Below are positions 10,593 through 22,969 of a DNA stretch of 64,000 bases, in pieces; within the stretch, counting starts at the first letter, position 1, and every line of letters begins with the position of its first letter. A program made the position numbers and the translations under genes. The stretch lies in NCBI GenBank assembly GCA_959347315.1, contig OY365806.1:38798403-38862402 (forward strand). The letters are read 5' to 3'. Source of the DNA: Bimastos eiseni (Eukaryota > Annelida > Clitellata > Crassiclitellata > Lumbricidae). Below the pieces are notes generated by a model. The model did no database searches, had not been told where the DNA came from, and was given only the letters and a program-made list of their open reading frames with translations.

Positions 10593-10716
10593 GTATGCAG
10601 TGATCGTGCATCCAATCAAGTCTCGCACCTGGTGTAGCACCGGAAGAAGTCACAAGATTATCGCCATTGTCTGGATCATTGCCATCTTACTCTCGTCGCC
10701 TCTCCTACGCATCATG
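10593..10716 (+). CDS. GPCR exon 2 (TM3 end, ICL2, TM4)
   Basis: The exon begins with the single base completing Arg181 of the ERY motif and encodes YAVIVHPIKSR (ICL2), a short basic stretch, and TM4 (KIIAIVWIIAILLSSPLL). Its length is 1 + 41 codons, matching the phase-2 end of exon 1. It ends phase 0 after ATG with donor GTATCG. The Pro-Leu pair at the end of TM4 is typical of peptide receptors. A CA-rich microsatellite begins just 9 bp into the next intron. Confidence 0.88.
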
Positions 10717-10724
10717 GTATCGAT

Positions 10725-10905
10725 CGCACACACCTACACACACAAGCACACACACACACGCATTCACACACACACGCTTACACCTATACGCATGTACACA
10801 CCTGCACACATACACATACCAAGACATACACACACAAACGCACATACACACACACTCACTCACTCAAACACCTAAACACAAACCCACGCATCACACAAAT
10901 AAATG
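10725..10905. repeat. (CA)n-rich microsatellite
   Basis: Imperfect CACA/CACACG repeats lie directly downstream of the exon 2 donor. ORFs rich in Thr/His here are artefacts. Confidence 0.9.
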
Positions 10906-11499
10906 TATACACAAACACTCATTATTATTGAGTAATAAACATGAAATAAACATTATTATTGAGTAATAAACATTAAAATTGAAGAAATATATTACCGATG
11001 AGAGTGAAGCCCGTCAAAATAAAATTCTAAGCTCCTCCAGTTTGTTAGCTCTCCCTAATACCTTACATAGACTGCTGTTCAGTTTGTGCTTCCTTACCAA
11101 CCTGCTTCTATTTTACTCCTTTCCGACCTGGGAGCTGAAAGGTATGTGGGGTCGACCTTACTAAGTAACTACAGTGCTTTACGAATAATAAGCGATGATA
11201 CAACGTTACCAAAACAAAGTCTTAACCAGTTTCCATTTTCCATGAGCATTCGCCAGGAATTCATTATTGATTAACTATTTGATTGATGCCAAAAAGTTTA
11301 TCACTTATACAAAGTAAGAATTAATAGCATACTTAACAACATCAAGGATGGATACGATGCAGATGGATGTCAGATGTAGACGAATGGGACCCACACAATT
11401 CACGCTACACGTTGCAAAGCTGAACACTTATGCTAAACTAGGAACTAGTATGATGAAAAGAATCATGCTTAAATAGAAGCGGAATGGATCTGAGGATTC

Positions 11500-11880
11500 T
11501 ACTCGTCGTGAAACCCTTTTAGTCACATTCAATTTTTCTATCTCGCTTCCAATTAAACGGCATTATTTTTAATCAATCCAGCTTCCATTTTATCATGATT
11601 ATTTTCATAAATCCAGCTTCCATTTAAGAGTGATTATTTTCATCTATGCGACTTCCATTTAAGCATAATTATTTTCACCAATGCAGATTCCAATGCAGAT
11701 TCCATTTAAGCATGATTCTTTTCATCAATCCAGCTACCACTTAAGCATGATTATTTTCATCAATTCATCTTCCATTGAAGCATAATTCTTTTCGTCAATC
11801 TAGCTCCCAGTTTAACTGTATCCTTTTCATTGATCCATCATAAACATGATTCTTTTCACCGATCCGTTTTCTACAACCTT
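11500..11880. repeat. Degenerate ~37-bp minisatellite
   Basis: About nine degenerate units of the type CCAGCTTCCATTTAAGCATGATTATTTTCATCAAT are arrayed in tandem. There is no unique spacer between units, so this is not CRISPR-like. Confidence 0.75.
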
Positions 11881-14800
11881 TTCTACTTTTCACCGACGGC
11901 CGCTCTTTTTTATATCAGCATATTTGTCACAATAGCTCAGGTTGTCTGTCTGTCTGTCAGTCTATATCTGTCTGTCATATACTCACTCTTCTGATTGATG
12001 AATGTGTTTCTGTACAGCTCTGTCTCTCTGCTTCTCTTTCTCCCTTCTTCTAGACTTAAGAACTATACCACTCTTGCTTCGAAACACAAGACTGATTTTA
12101 TTCATGACTTCATTACTTCGAGGCATTCGCGGCCGTTATAGCCTCCCAAGCATAGCTCCACAAATATTAGCTGATTTTCGATCTTTGTGGACACAGAAGC
12201 CTCCTTACGTGTACCCCATTTAAAGTGCATAGGCATAGACTAATTGTCTCCTCTCGCATTGAGGAGACGCACGTCTATTCTCAGCAGTGGCATAACGTTA
12301 ATGATAATCATATCCATTATTTCTCTTGACCTTCACATTGTAGAAATCTGATGTTCGAAGGACATCACACAAGTTATGAACAAATCAGCCAACTGAATAA
12401 ATGAGTCACCCATGCAGTGTGTGAGAGTTGACCACGCACTCAAACATTTCCAACTGCTACGAATAAACCGGAAGTAATCCGAATATTTTCTTTGAGTAGC
12501 CGATGTACTAATTTCAGTTGACCTTAAGTTTCTTCATTTGAAAGGTCATAGCCAGCATTCGGCATTTCGAATGGAGACCAAGCCGCTGACTGTGCTGACA
12601 CGTAATTCCTATCGCAGTCTAGTGGCCAACCTTGTGTGCGCCTCCTAAATCTTGTCTCACGCATATACTTATATATACACATATATAATTTATTATATAA
12701 TATATATAGACTCAGATAATATATTTTATATATACACGCACCTATAGACCTAGATGCCGATATGATCATATAGTTTGTCGATGTGCTTCCACGCCATTTT
12801 AAAGGCAAAGCTTTTTCAAGGGCTATAGGCCTACTGTAGTTCGTATCCAGGACGCGCAGGGAATTGAGGTGAATATTGCGATTGGAGGAGGATGGCTGTT
12901 TCCAGTCTGTACTTGGAACAAGTAGGATCAAGAGGAAAGGAAGAAGAAGAAGAAGCAGGAGAGGAGGATGGAATGTAAAGCAGAAGAGTGGACGGATCAA
13001 GGATTTATGAAATCTGTTGGTGCGTCTAGTGCCATCTGTGGTAAAAATATCGAGATACATATGTAGAAGATACGGGTACTTGAGCGATGTCATCCACAAC
13101 ACGTGTTGCCGAGGAGCACAAAGCGAAGAACAAGGAGGGGTAAGAGGAGGAGGTGGGCTAAGAGGAGGAGGGGAGCAGATAACCAATCAGCGTTGGTAAA
13201 AATTTTGGTTCTTTTGTTTAGTTCAGAAGATGCAACACCGCCTTTTCCCAACGCACAGTATACATGTACACTTAACTCCGTAGTACCGTACTCCACAATC
13301 TCTCCCGATTCCGTGACACAGCATACGACAACTAATTGCATATAACAGCGGACATATTTTACCAGCAATCGTGTTGTTTTTTGCCATTATCTGTCGTTTG
13401 AGAGTTTTATCGTCCTGTAAGAAATTTGCCAGCTAATACTCATTTTTCTTACCTTTATTATGATTGAATATTTTTATTTATTTTTCTCGATGGATTTGTG
13501 AGTCTTGTGATGGCGTTTCGTCCCATGCAATCGATACTTGGCTCGATCTACCATTCAGAGGTGATAGGTCACACATATGGCAGCGTAAAACTTGAAACTC
13601 AGACCGACAGAACGGTATTACCTTTTGTTACGGAGAAAATCATTAGTGCTGAAAAGACGAGAAGATTGTTTGGATGAACATTGAGCTGCAGCCATAGATG
13701 AGAGCTGACCATACAAATGTCTGAACAGTGCGTCCTCTACTCAACTGCGATGCAGTGCTGTAGTTAAGCTATTTCGCCAGAACCTTTCACCTCAGACTTG
13801 TATGCGAGACATTAAACTTTTGTTTCTCTACGGTTCAAAACTACCAGAGACAAATCATCTGATCTCCTGAATAGTGTAGCGAAACTAAATATTTAAGGCA
13901 TGCCTGAAATCTTCGAAACGATTCTTAAATTTAAACCCACGATATTCCATACCAAATAAATGAATTAGGCCTATATTTATATATAAATATACGACTCCGC
14001 TCATCTGGAGAAAGTTGATGCTGTTCCAATCCTTTTGTTTATTGTGGCCTTGCTTCAGCGTCAAACGGCACAGCCTTTTTTGGTTGTTCATGACCTCAAA
14101 TTGCGCAAATGCAAACTTTACCGTTCGAGGTTTTTGATGATTCTGCACTTCAGGATGACGGAAGCATAACCGCCTCAAATATTGAAGATAGCATTCTGCA
14201 GTTCATTTATGTTATAAGTAAATAACAAATTCTTATTTTCGATGTATATTTCGTTTCAATGTCTCTGTTTTTTACCGAAAGCAAGACTCAACCTATGACT
14301 TTAATTATGTTAAAGCAACACACGTAGACCTATTTGGTGTCACATGTTAACCAGAAAAATATTTTCTATACATCGCGTGTGTTTAGTGCTTACTAGTTAT
14401 CAGATCGACATGAACAGTTTTATAACGCAAGAACGGACGAGATGGTTTGGCCGATGTTGATGGAAACGAATATTCATACTCTCGCTTCGAGACAGTTTCC
14501 ACGAAGTCAAGAGATGATCGCGAGATCAAAACCAAGACATGCAGTCATTAAAAAATCTGTCTCAAGACACCTCGAGACCAGGAATGAGTCTTAAGACATA
14601 GAACTTCTCTGTTGTACGAAGGGATATTACCAATAGAAAGTATGCAAAGATCGGAAATATTAACGGCAACCTCGTTGAAAACATTAGGCCTACTGCACGC
14701 ACAGAGCAATGAATACAGGCCCAAAAAAAACCAAAGGGAGCAGAATGGAGACCAAAACAAGGTTGCAGTTTGATTGCAAGGATTAAGCTAACATCAAAGT

Positions 14801-15087
14801 TACCAGAAAATATTAGTCTATAGGCAAGAACAATCAAGCACATAAAATGGAAAACAAAGAAACATTTCGCCATAACCAAGTTTGAATACATTTGGATTTG
14901 TGCCTCTTGTCAAGTGTCAGTACAAACATCTTCATGACAGAAATGTGCTCGAAGTGCAAGATGTGAAAACGCATTCAACATATTTTGCGATGAAGACCAC
15001 ATTATGGAGTACTTGTTGTCCTCGTTTTAGTGCAAATATTGTATTTGTCGACAATTTAGATGAATTACTACCGCATCTCATGAATTA
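11881..15087. other. GPCR intron 2, no gene recognised
   Basis: This contains an AT dinucleotide-rich stretch (12660-12740), scattered TAGGCCTA motifs (12826, 13966, 14685) and a GAGACC-like fragment near 14560-14590. The 220-aa minus ORF at 12524-13186 has no domain and mixes low-complexity segments, so it was not called. Confidence 0.5.
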
Positions 15088-15150
15088 ACAATTGTCGGTT
15101 ATCATCTTCGATAATTTCATGAATTATCGAAGATGGTAACCGACAATTGT
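15088..15150. repeat. Near-perfect 29-bp-arm hairpin
   Basis: Left arm 15088-15116 (ACAATTGTCGGTTATCATCT...) and right arm 15122-15150 pair over 29 bp with a single T/C difference that still allows a G-U pair in RNA. The loop is five bases (TCATG). It could be a snap-back MITE remnant or a small-RNA precursor. There is no direct evidence of transcription. Confidence 0.7.
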
Positions 15151-16480
15151 AGTCCAATAGTGTGCTTGCCTATTGCAAAATACGATTGTTTATTCATTGC
15201 CTCTGCTTCAGTTGTTCAAATATCAGCACGTAACTGATCTTTGTATTGAACGCAAAATCGATCGCACTCCCGCTGCGGGTGAAATTGGTCAAAAATATTC
15301 TGTGGCAGGCATTCTTCGCATCATACAGAAAAATAACCTTTCTATGCATCACGATTTATTTGTGCTTTTCTTTCATAATTAGCTGCCAACCAATTTCAGT
15401 TAGTTGTTCGAAATTACTGCGGTTTCCCCCATAGTCGTCGAGTCTGTATATATTAGCCTAGAATTATGTACATAATTACGCGATGCGTGCACTTCGATCT
15501 ATTACAATGTAATATGATTATATGTGAACGCATGTGGTACGGATCAACTAGGCCTACATGAGGTCTTGATCTGGCTGCAGAGGCCAAAGTCTTTGGAAAA
15601 CATCTGGTTGATAATCTGTCTTCAGTCGGCTTACAATGCCTATCTGTGAAATATCAAGCAAACATCCTGCCGCCCTTGTGTGTATATAGAACGTTGGGAG
15701 AATGGAAATGCAATAGATCGGTGATCTAATCCCTCCAGCCGTATTAGACACAATTTCTCAACAGTATGGGCAGCAGTCCTGAAAATGATGTCTAGAATAA
15801 CATACATTAATGTAGTGTGAATACCTCTATAGGTTTGAAATGCGATCTTGAGCGAAATTGAAGCCCTAAGGGATCGAAGGATCCATCGGCTAATGGACCT
15901 TGATTGTTGATCCACTTATTTATTCTTTCATTCATTCGTTGCTTTCTTCCTTCGTTCATTAGTTTGTAAGTTAATTCGAGAATTAACTAGGTGTTCTTAC
16001 AAAATATTTACAGAGCGCCTTGTATAGGTGCATACGTCTGTACTCAGACATGTATACAACGAATGAGAGGAAGAAGGAGGCAGCCACGGGCAGATACTTG
16101 GTTTTTCTTGGCCTCGGCATATGAGAGACAGTCCTCTTTAACCCAATCTGGTTTTTACATTGACAGTCCATGGTCATTGTACTAGAGATAGCTGTGGAGC
16201 GCAATTGGAGCCGACATTTTAAAACAGATTTATGTCCTGCGGAAAGAACATTGTTCAAATGACAACGAATGATGCATGTTTAGCACTTAGCCCACACGGC
16301 ACGCATATGCAGAGGTCAGGATAAGCAGATGGCTTATCAGTGATGACCAGAAGGGCGCCATATAAACGGCCACGTTGGCCTTAAGTAAACATGGTCGTCT
16401 GCCAAAAAACACTGTTATACGTTATTACCTGACCAGCCGCGTTACAATCCTCCGTAATCCAGGGTTGCATGCAAGACTTG
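15151..16480. other. GPCR intron 2, unassigned sequence
   Basis: No gene is recognised. Several ORFs of 60-90 codons overlap each other without motifs. Confidence 0.45.
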
Positions 16481-16905
16481 AAACTTCAAGACCAAGACGA
16501 GACCGAGACAGTGAGGTGCCGAGACCGAGACAGTGAGGTACCGAGACCGAGAAAATAGGCTCTAGACAGTATGAGACAGTAAAAGACAAGTGATCCTACG
16601 TAAAATGATGTAAAATACTAATGTATCAGTTTTCGGAAATAAGGTTCATTTGTAATTTCAATTTGAAACTTGTAATGTATATAGTACCAATCCCTGAGAA
16701 TAGTTTTTATATTGCCGCATAATTTTAAGACAGTTAATGCGAAACTTATCGAGATCTCTTGTTCGAGACATAACAAGACTTTCACTTCAAGACAGTTTCT
16801 AAAAATTCGAGACACTACCTCGAGACCGAGACCGAGACAGCAGGCTTCCGAGACCATGACCGAGACACTAAAAAACTGTCTCGAGACGTCTCGAGACCAT
16901 ACAAC
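16481..16905. repeat. GAGACC-rich dispersed repeat
   Basis: GAGACCGAGACAGTGAGGT is tandemly repeated at 16500-16550 and similar GAGACCGAGAC units recur at 16820-16900. A related sequence in inverted orientation is at 61335-61445. It probably represents the two ends or subrepeats of one element family. Confidence 0.55.
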
Positions 16906-17149
16906 ACTGCCGTAATCAGACTTTTTACGACGGGGAGAGAACAGTTGTCAAATCTCCGGTGGGATATATGATCATCCGGAAGGAGAAACCTCAGATCTAC
17001 TCCTATTTCGGGTTATAGGTCGGATGCGGCTTTTTAAGTCTTGATAGGAACAGTCTCCCTTCACAGATACAGAATTACTTCGAACGGAAAGAATCAAACG
17101 CGAACCGTCTGAGTTCTCCTCTCTGCAGGTCTTCTGTCCTTGTTTGTAT

Positions 17150-17560
17150 ACTCGTGATTCTCCCTCTCTCTGTCTATGTCTCCTTCTTTCCTTCATTTCC
17201 CGTGTTCTCTTCGTGTCACTTCTTACCGTTACCGCAACTATGACATTTCACCCTCGTTTTCTTCCCCATTCTCACTCTTTTTCACCCTTCCTTGTCGTGC
17301 ATTCCTCCTGCTGCGTCACTTCTCTTTGACCTTCTGGTCGTTCTCCGTGTATCTCTGCCCCTACACTTTCTGTCCTCCTTATCTTCCTACAACAACCTCT
17401 CCAACTCCTCTCCCCTTTCTCTTCCAAAGAACGAATTCTTGCTGAGCAAATCCTTTGCTTGCTATCCTCCCATCCTCACCCCCTTTTTTTGCCTCTCCTC
17501 TCCTCTCCTTGGTTCTTCCTGTCTTCCTCAGTAGCTGCTGTTGCCACCTCGTCCTTCGTT
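17150..17560. repeat. CT-rich low-complexity tract
   Basis: Pyrimidine-rich plus strand with degenerate TCCTC/CTTTC repeats and no coding signal. Confidence 0.7.
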
Positions 17561-17849
17561 TAAGTATTTATCTACTTCTTCTATTCCTGTTCCTATCTTT
17601 CCAGCCGTAGATTCTTAGATATCAATTTTCAAAAAAAATTATTATGATCGGCGAATTGTCTGCACTCAGACGCTATCTGGATCTGCTTTGTCTATACCCT
17701 CAAATGGTCCTGATAACGAAAGCAATCATCGTCAAAACTAATGACATGATTTCCAAGGATCCTTTCGTCGTTGGATAGGTTTGTAGATAGGAAAGAAGAA
17801 ATAATGATTATATTAACGACAACTGTTAACTAATTGTTGATGTGAATGT

Positions 17850-18175
17850 TTTGAAACATGATGATGATGATAATGATGATGGAGATCAGAGGCGGCGATC
17901 TTGTTTAATAGGTGGGGGACACCCAACGAGAGGGGTAGACAGGGATCGCCGCCTCTAATGGTGATGATGATGTGGATGATGACGACAACTATGAGGATCA
18001 AATTCGTCGGACTATACAACCGTTTCACCGCCACTGTGAAGTGTAAAAGTTGCTATATGAATGTTCAGATGCATTCATGCATGATGATGATGACGATATG
18101 ATATAAAATGATGATGACGATGATGATGACTTCGTCATTATGGCGCATAGTCATCATCATCATCCTTTGTATCAT
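17850..18175. repeat. (GAT)n-rich tract with a GC-rich inverted repeat
   Basis: GAT/ATG trinucleotide repeats surround an inverted repeat: AGAGGCGGCGATC at about 17889-17901 and GATCGCCGCCTCT at about 17945-17957, around a 43-bp centre. Confidence 0.7.
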
Positions 18176-18199
18176 ATCAGCATCCCAGTCGTCATCGTC

Positions 18200-19169
18200 A
18201 ATGTCGTCGTCTTGATCGTTCTAATAAATCGTCCTCTAGGTGGGTAAGTGTAAGTTTACCTGGAGAGCCTATAATTTACGTATTCCTTGTTTTAGAAGGT
18301 TCTGTCATTTACGCTAGATACGCTCTTAATTACTATCCATGAAATTAGCGCGATATACCGATATTTATTATCTGGCTACGTGTTCTAGCGATCGTGATGA
18401 AAATTAATGAGAACGATGGCAGGCGATGACATTGTCAATGAGTTTTGACTGAGCGCATTCTTATTCCTCATTCTTTCGACCGTGACTCGCCGTCACGATA
18501 TTGTTCCCTTACCAACTGGTTTTCCGTTGTATTCTCACTCGTCATTCTCTTCGTTTTCACGCTCAGACCGAAATAACTGATCGATTGCGGCGCTCACCAG
18601 TCGTTACCACGATACATGACTCGTTCGGTTGAGAGTCTGCACTAAGAAGGCTCTATTCAGTTCTATTCTGATGCGTTCTTGGTTTTTATCCACTCTTTCC
18701 CATGCCACTTTCTTCTGTTCTGCTAGTTTATGCTCGATTGTGTTCTCTTCTGTTCTAATCAGTTACAGCCCTGTTCTGCTCTGTTACGCTGCTCTGCTGT
18801 GATCTGCTATACTTTCTTGTTTCTTCGGCCGACATCTTGACGAGCTTTTCGGAGTGTTTCTTGGCGAACGTCGATCGAGTGATGATCTCTCGACACGATG
18901 AATTACTGTTGAGATTGCTATGAGAAAGCTGGACAGACACTGATTGGAAGGGTACGAGTACCAGGTCATGTCGAACGCAGGGTGTCTGAAAGTTGAATGC
19001 AGCAGCTATGAGAGAAGAGAGACAGACATAAAAATGAGAAAGCCACGCAGATATAATTAAAGAGACGTGTCAAAGTGTGTATGAGTTTGAGTCAGACAAT
19101 GCGAGAAATCAGACGTGGCAGACACAGAGGTGAAAAGACAGATTTCGACATACGGACAGACAGAAACTG

Positions 19170-19200
<31 letters not shown>

Positions 19201-20689
19201 CAGACAGAGAGAGACAGGGAGAGAGACAGACAGAGACAGTGACAGAGACATAGAGAAAAGTCAGCCAATCCGAAAGACACGAAGTGAACAGAATCATCGG
19301 AATTTGTCAGACAAAGTCAGACAGGAAAACAGAAGGACAGACAGAGAGAGGTAGTTTGCGTCCGAAAGAGTCAGAGATCGAAAGAAAAAGGAAGGTAAGC
19401 CATTGAGAAACGGATGATCGGCATCCGTGGAAAGACAGAACGAATTTCAATGGCAGCATTGGGCACAGATAGATGGATGGACGGACGGACGGACGTGTGG
19501 ACTGCCGTTGGTTATTGCAATAGGTGGTATAGGTCAACGGTGGCACAGATGATCTCTTAATTGATCGGTGGACGAGGAAGTTGAATGATGAATGAATGAC
19601 TGAATGAACGTGTGTGAAGTTCAGACTTCTCGAATCAGCAGCAATAAGATCGATGAATTCATCGATGATATTGGAAAGAAACAATCAACTAAAGAACAAT
19701 CGATCGATTGACTGTTTCGATGACTGATTGATTTAATTGATTCATTTATTCTGTGATTAGCTTGATTCCTTAGGTTATTGATTGATGACGTGTCTTCTCA
19801 GAAGTGTACGCTCCATTGACTTCGCAGATGATATTATAATATTATATAGGATGAGGCCTGCATCGTTATGCCTGCCCATCTCTTTCTTCGCTTTTTCCTC
19901 CTCCTCATCCACCTCTTCATCCTCCTCCGCCTCCTCCTTTTCCGCCTCCTCCTACACCTCCTCCTCCTATTCGATTTTGATGGCGTTGAATTAGGGTGAG
20001 AAAGAAGAATAATAAGAATGTGAAGATAAATAAGGAGAGAAAGAAGAAAAGGGAGAGAGAGAGAGAGAGAAGAAAATCAAAGAAGAAGAGAAAGGAGTAG
20101 AGTGACGAGAAGATGAAAAAAGTTTGTGATGAAAATCGAAAAAGAAAAGAAACTAGAAGGAGGAGGATGGGAAGGAGGAGGAAGAGTAAAAAAGGAAGAA
20201 AATAATGAGGGAAAGAACGAACAGAAAGAGGACAATAGCAAAGACGATAGAAGGGGAAGAAAGAAAGAACAGAGACAGTTAATTACTTCATGGTTTCTAT
20301 GCCTTAATGTGAACGGTCAGCCTCACATTGTCCAATGTCGGATCGCACTATTTCCTGATGCCAACAAAAGGCTAAACTTGCTGTCTAGTTCAATAATTAC
20401 TATAAGCCACTCTGACTGGATACTAACCGACTCTTACGACGCATAACCAGACCCTAACCGATCCTCACCGCAAATAACCTGTCCCTAACCGACCCTCAGG
20501 ATGCTTAACCTGACGAAGTGAATGCGACGAAATGAATGCGACGAAATGAATGCGACAAAATGTTCTGCGACGAAATGAACTGCGGCAAATGAGCGGTCAC
20601 CCACGTTAAGTGTTCTTCTTTTCGGAAGATGTCTCTTCTCTTGGTTCTCTGTTTTCCTAGGAAGATTCGCTCACTCAATGTCGCCATTC
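18200..20689. other. GPCR intron 2, simple-repeat-rich, no gene
   Basis: GACAGA/GAGA tracts lie at 19010-19360, a CCT/CTC tract at 19895-19970 and an AAGAAG-rich tract at 20005-20270. A short tandem ATGAATGCGACGAA repeat occurs at 20518-20570. No gene is supported. Confidence 0.5.
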
Positions 20690-21060
20690 GTCGCGTTTTT
20701 CGGCTCTCTTCATGAACTTGCTCTAAACCTCCTTCATCGTCTAGTCTAATAACGTTATTCTTGGCCTATATCTTGTCTTTTCTCATCAATTCTTCCCTTA
20801 GGAGGGAGTCAACCCTCATTATGTGGCCAAGCCTTTTCTCTGCCGGCTTCTATTTTTTAAAAATCTTTTGATGTCTTCCTTCCACGCGGTTCACGTTTTC
20901 GATTCGTGTAGCACCACACTCCATAGTTCATTTCACAGACGTGATCATTCGTTTCTTCAAATAATTTCTTATTTAGCTTTCCTCCAATTAATTCCTTCTT
21001 TTCATTGAAGTCATCTTTTCCCATGGCCATTTGTATTTTTATTTCTGTATGACATTTTGC
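20690..21060 (-). pseudogene. LINE reverse-transcriptase C-terminal remnant
   Basis: The minus-strand frames contain KIQMAMGKDDFNEKKEL, then a Trp-Cys-Tyr segment and GHIMRVDSLLREEL. These resemble the tail of RTE/Craft-like non-LTR retrotransposons, where A..K..F..K..LL is followed by a WCYRR block and GHI.R...L. Several frameshifts and stops are present. It directly abuts the 3' end of another LINE at 21064. Confidence 0.5.
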
Positions 21061-21063
21061 ACC

Positions 21064-22470
21064 ATTCAATCAATCAATCAATCAATCAAAAAAATTTATT
21101 TGGTTGATCAGCATTATATACAACATCTTACAGAGAATCCACAACATAATAGTAAATAAGTCTTATTCTAGTTGAGAAAAGAGAGAAAGAGTCCTGGAGT
21201 GCGTATGGAGGATGAGATAAGCACAGGAGACCCTATTAGGGACTAAAGGTCCCGCAAGTTAGAGCCACCTAGTAGGATAGGTTAAATAGAAAAATGGTAG
21301 CCGGTAAGAGAAGATTATAGGGAGAAAATAATAGATTCAACAGTGTACAAACATAAAACTTAACTAGTTTTAACTAACAAAATGCAGTTAGCAGGCGAAG
21401 AGATACGACAATAAATGCAACGAATTAGATGACACAGGTTATCTTGAGAAAAATACGTTTATGTAGTCAAGTAAAAAACAATTTGCCAGTTAGGGCCATC
21501 TAGTAGGATAGGTTAAATAGAAAAATGATAGCCGGTAAGAGAAGATTATAGGTAGAAAATAATAGATTCAACAGTGTGCAAACATAAATCTTAACTCGTT
21601 TTAACTAACAAAATGCAGTTAGTAGGCGAAGAGATACGACAATAAATGCAACAAATTAGATGACACAGGTTATCTAGAGAAAAATACGTTTATGTAGTCA
21701 AGCAAAAAACAATTTGCCAGTTAGGGCCACCTAGTAGGATAGGTTAAATAGAAAAATGATAGCCGGTAAGAGAAGATTAAAAGGAGAAGATAATAGATTC
21801 AACGGTGCACAAACATAAAACTAGTCTTAACTAACAAAATGTAGCTAGCAGGTGAAGAGGTACGACAATAAATGCAACAAAGGATTGAATGATACAGGTT
21901 ATCTTGAGAAAAATACATTTATGTAGCCAAGTATAAAACAATTTGCCAGAGCGCCAGGGTTTCTCAGTACACGAGCCTAGATTAAACCAGTACATTAATT
22001 TTTTCATATTTTATCACTCGATCAGTCCAAAGATTGACTGGTATATTCATTTGACCCACACCCCTTCCCTCCCTAACCCCTGTGAGTTAAGGATCCCAGC
22101 CCTTCAAATGTCCTTAATATTTTTGAGAAAATGAGAAATCATCTTGGTCCTAAAGGAGTTAATGCTGCATGACGTGTAAATGGTGGCTGGAATAGCATTC
22201 CAAATTCTGGGACCCTGGCATTTAATAGATAAAAATCTAGCATTAGTTCTGGCATAGGGAACCATTAAGACGTGAGGACTTCCTATGGCGTGGTGTGTGG
22301 AGTTCATGTTGTAACAAAAGTATTGGTGAAATATATTAGGTAATTTTTTTCGACTATTTCGAAACATAAAAATGGTTATTCGTAATTTATTGATCTTAAC
22401 GATTGATAGAAGCCTATTCGTTTTAAATACTTCGCTAGTGTGAGCATTAAATGGCAACCCGGCCATAAAT
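21064..22470 (-). pseudogene. LINE 3' half: RT tail plus long 3' UTR ending in (GATT)n
   Basis: Minus strand 22466-22104 encodes a typical non-LTR RT C-terminus: INKLRITIFMFRN, PYARTNARFLSIKCQGPRIWN and FRTKMISHFLKN. It is open over 120 codons. The remaining ~1 kb to 21064 is a 3' UTR with three 230-bp tandem repeats, and the element ends in a GATT-type microsatellite tail (21064-21088), as CR1/L2-like LINEs do. The 5' two-thirds of the element is absent. It is inserted opposite to the GPCR gene. Confidence 0.75.
21258..21948. repeat. Three tandem 230-bp repeats in the LINE 3' UTR
   Basis: Units start at about 21258, 21489 and 21719 (AGTTAGRGCCAYCTAGTAGG) and are 231, 230 and ~230 bp long with high similarity. 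Confidence 0.85.
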
Positions 22471-22475
22471 TGATA

Positions 22476-22865
22476 TCACACTTTCAAAGAATTTTTCGAC
22501 CTATTGTCAGACTTACTGCCCCTAGGGGTTGCTGGCTGCTCGGGGACGCCTTCCGAGGTTACAATGGTTAATCCCACTTCCGGTCCTACTGCATAGCCTA
22601 CGGGCCATTTCCCTTGCAGTCGCCGACTACGTCTTAAGCGCGAAGTCAGGGCTTCTCGCCCATACACCCCCGTCGGCGCTATCTCAGTTCCTAGTATAGT
22701 GAGGACCCCAGTTTGCACAACAGGATTACCTCGTACTGGGTTTGACATAATGTCCGTGACCTCGGGACTGATGGTGGCGATCATCTGCTGAGCAGATGAA
22801 GCACCTGGGCTGGTATGGTCCCTACGAGCAGACTTATCTATTTTTGCTTCCATAGGGCTCCTCAC
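22476..22865 (-). other. Unassigned GC-richer ORF of 129 codons
   Basis: The ORF is Thr/Pro/Arg-rich with SRLRRSRRLQGKWPVGYA and no recognised domain. It stops just before the LINE RT tail on the same strand and could be a degenerate retroelement ORF. The GC-richer block (22480-23060) differs from its AT-rich surroundings. No function is proposed. Confidence 0.25.
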
Positions 22866-22969
22866 TATGACCGCTAATGAACTTTTAATGAACTTTTACC
22901 GACTCGCTAACTTCCACCCTTCTAGAACTTCGACAATTTCAACGCCACAAAATGGCCGCTCACGCGTCA

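Noticed and set aside
11500..11880. Regular ~37-bp repeats that could look like a CRISPR array
   Set aside because: Units abut without unique spacers and are degenerate; the setting is clearly eukaryotic.
12524..13186. 220-codon minus ORF in a GPCR intron
   Set aside because: Pro/Leu-rich low-complexity start, no domain, no splice or promoter context, and overlapping ORFs of equal quality on the other strand.
20400..20500. CCTAACCG-like repeats suggesting telomeric sequence
   Set aside because: Irregular and not a TTAGGG array; only a few imperfect units.
22476..22865. Host gene candidate of 129 codons
   Set aside because: No domain, adjacent to a LINE tail on the same strand, no splice evidence; left as unassigned.
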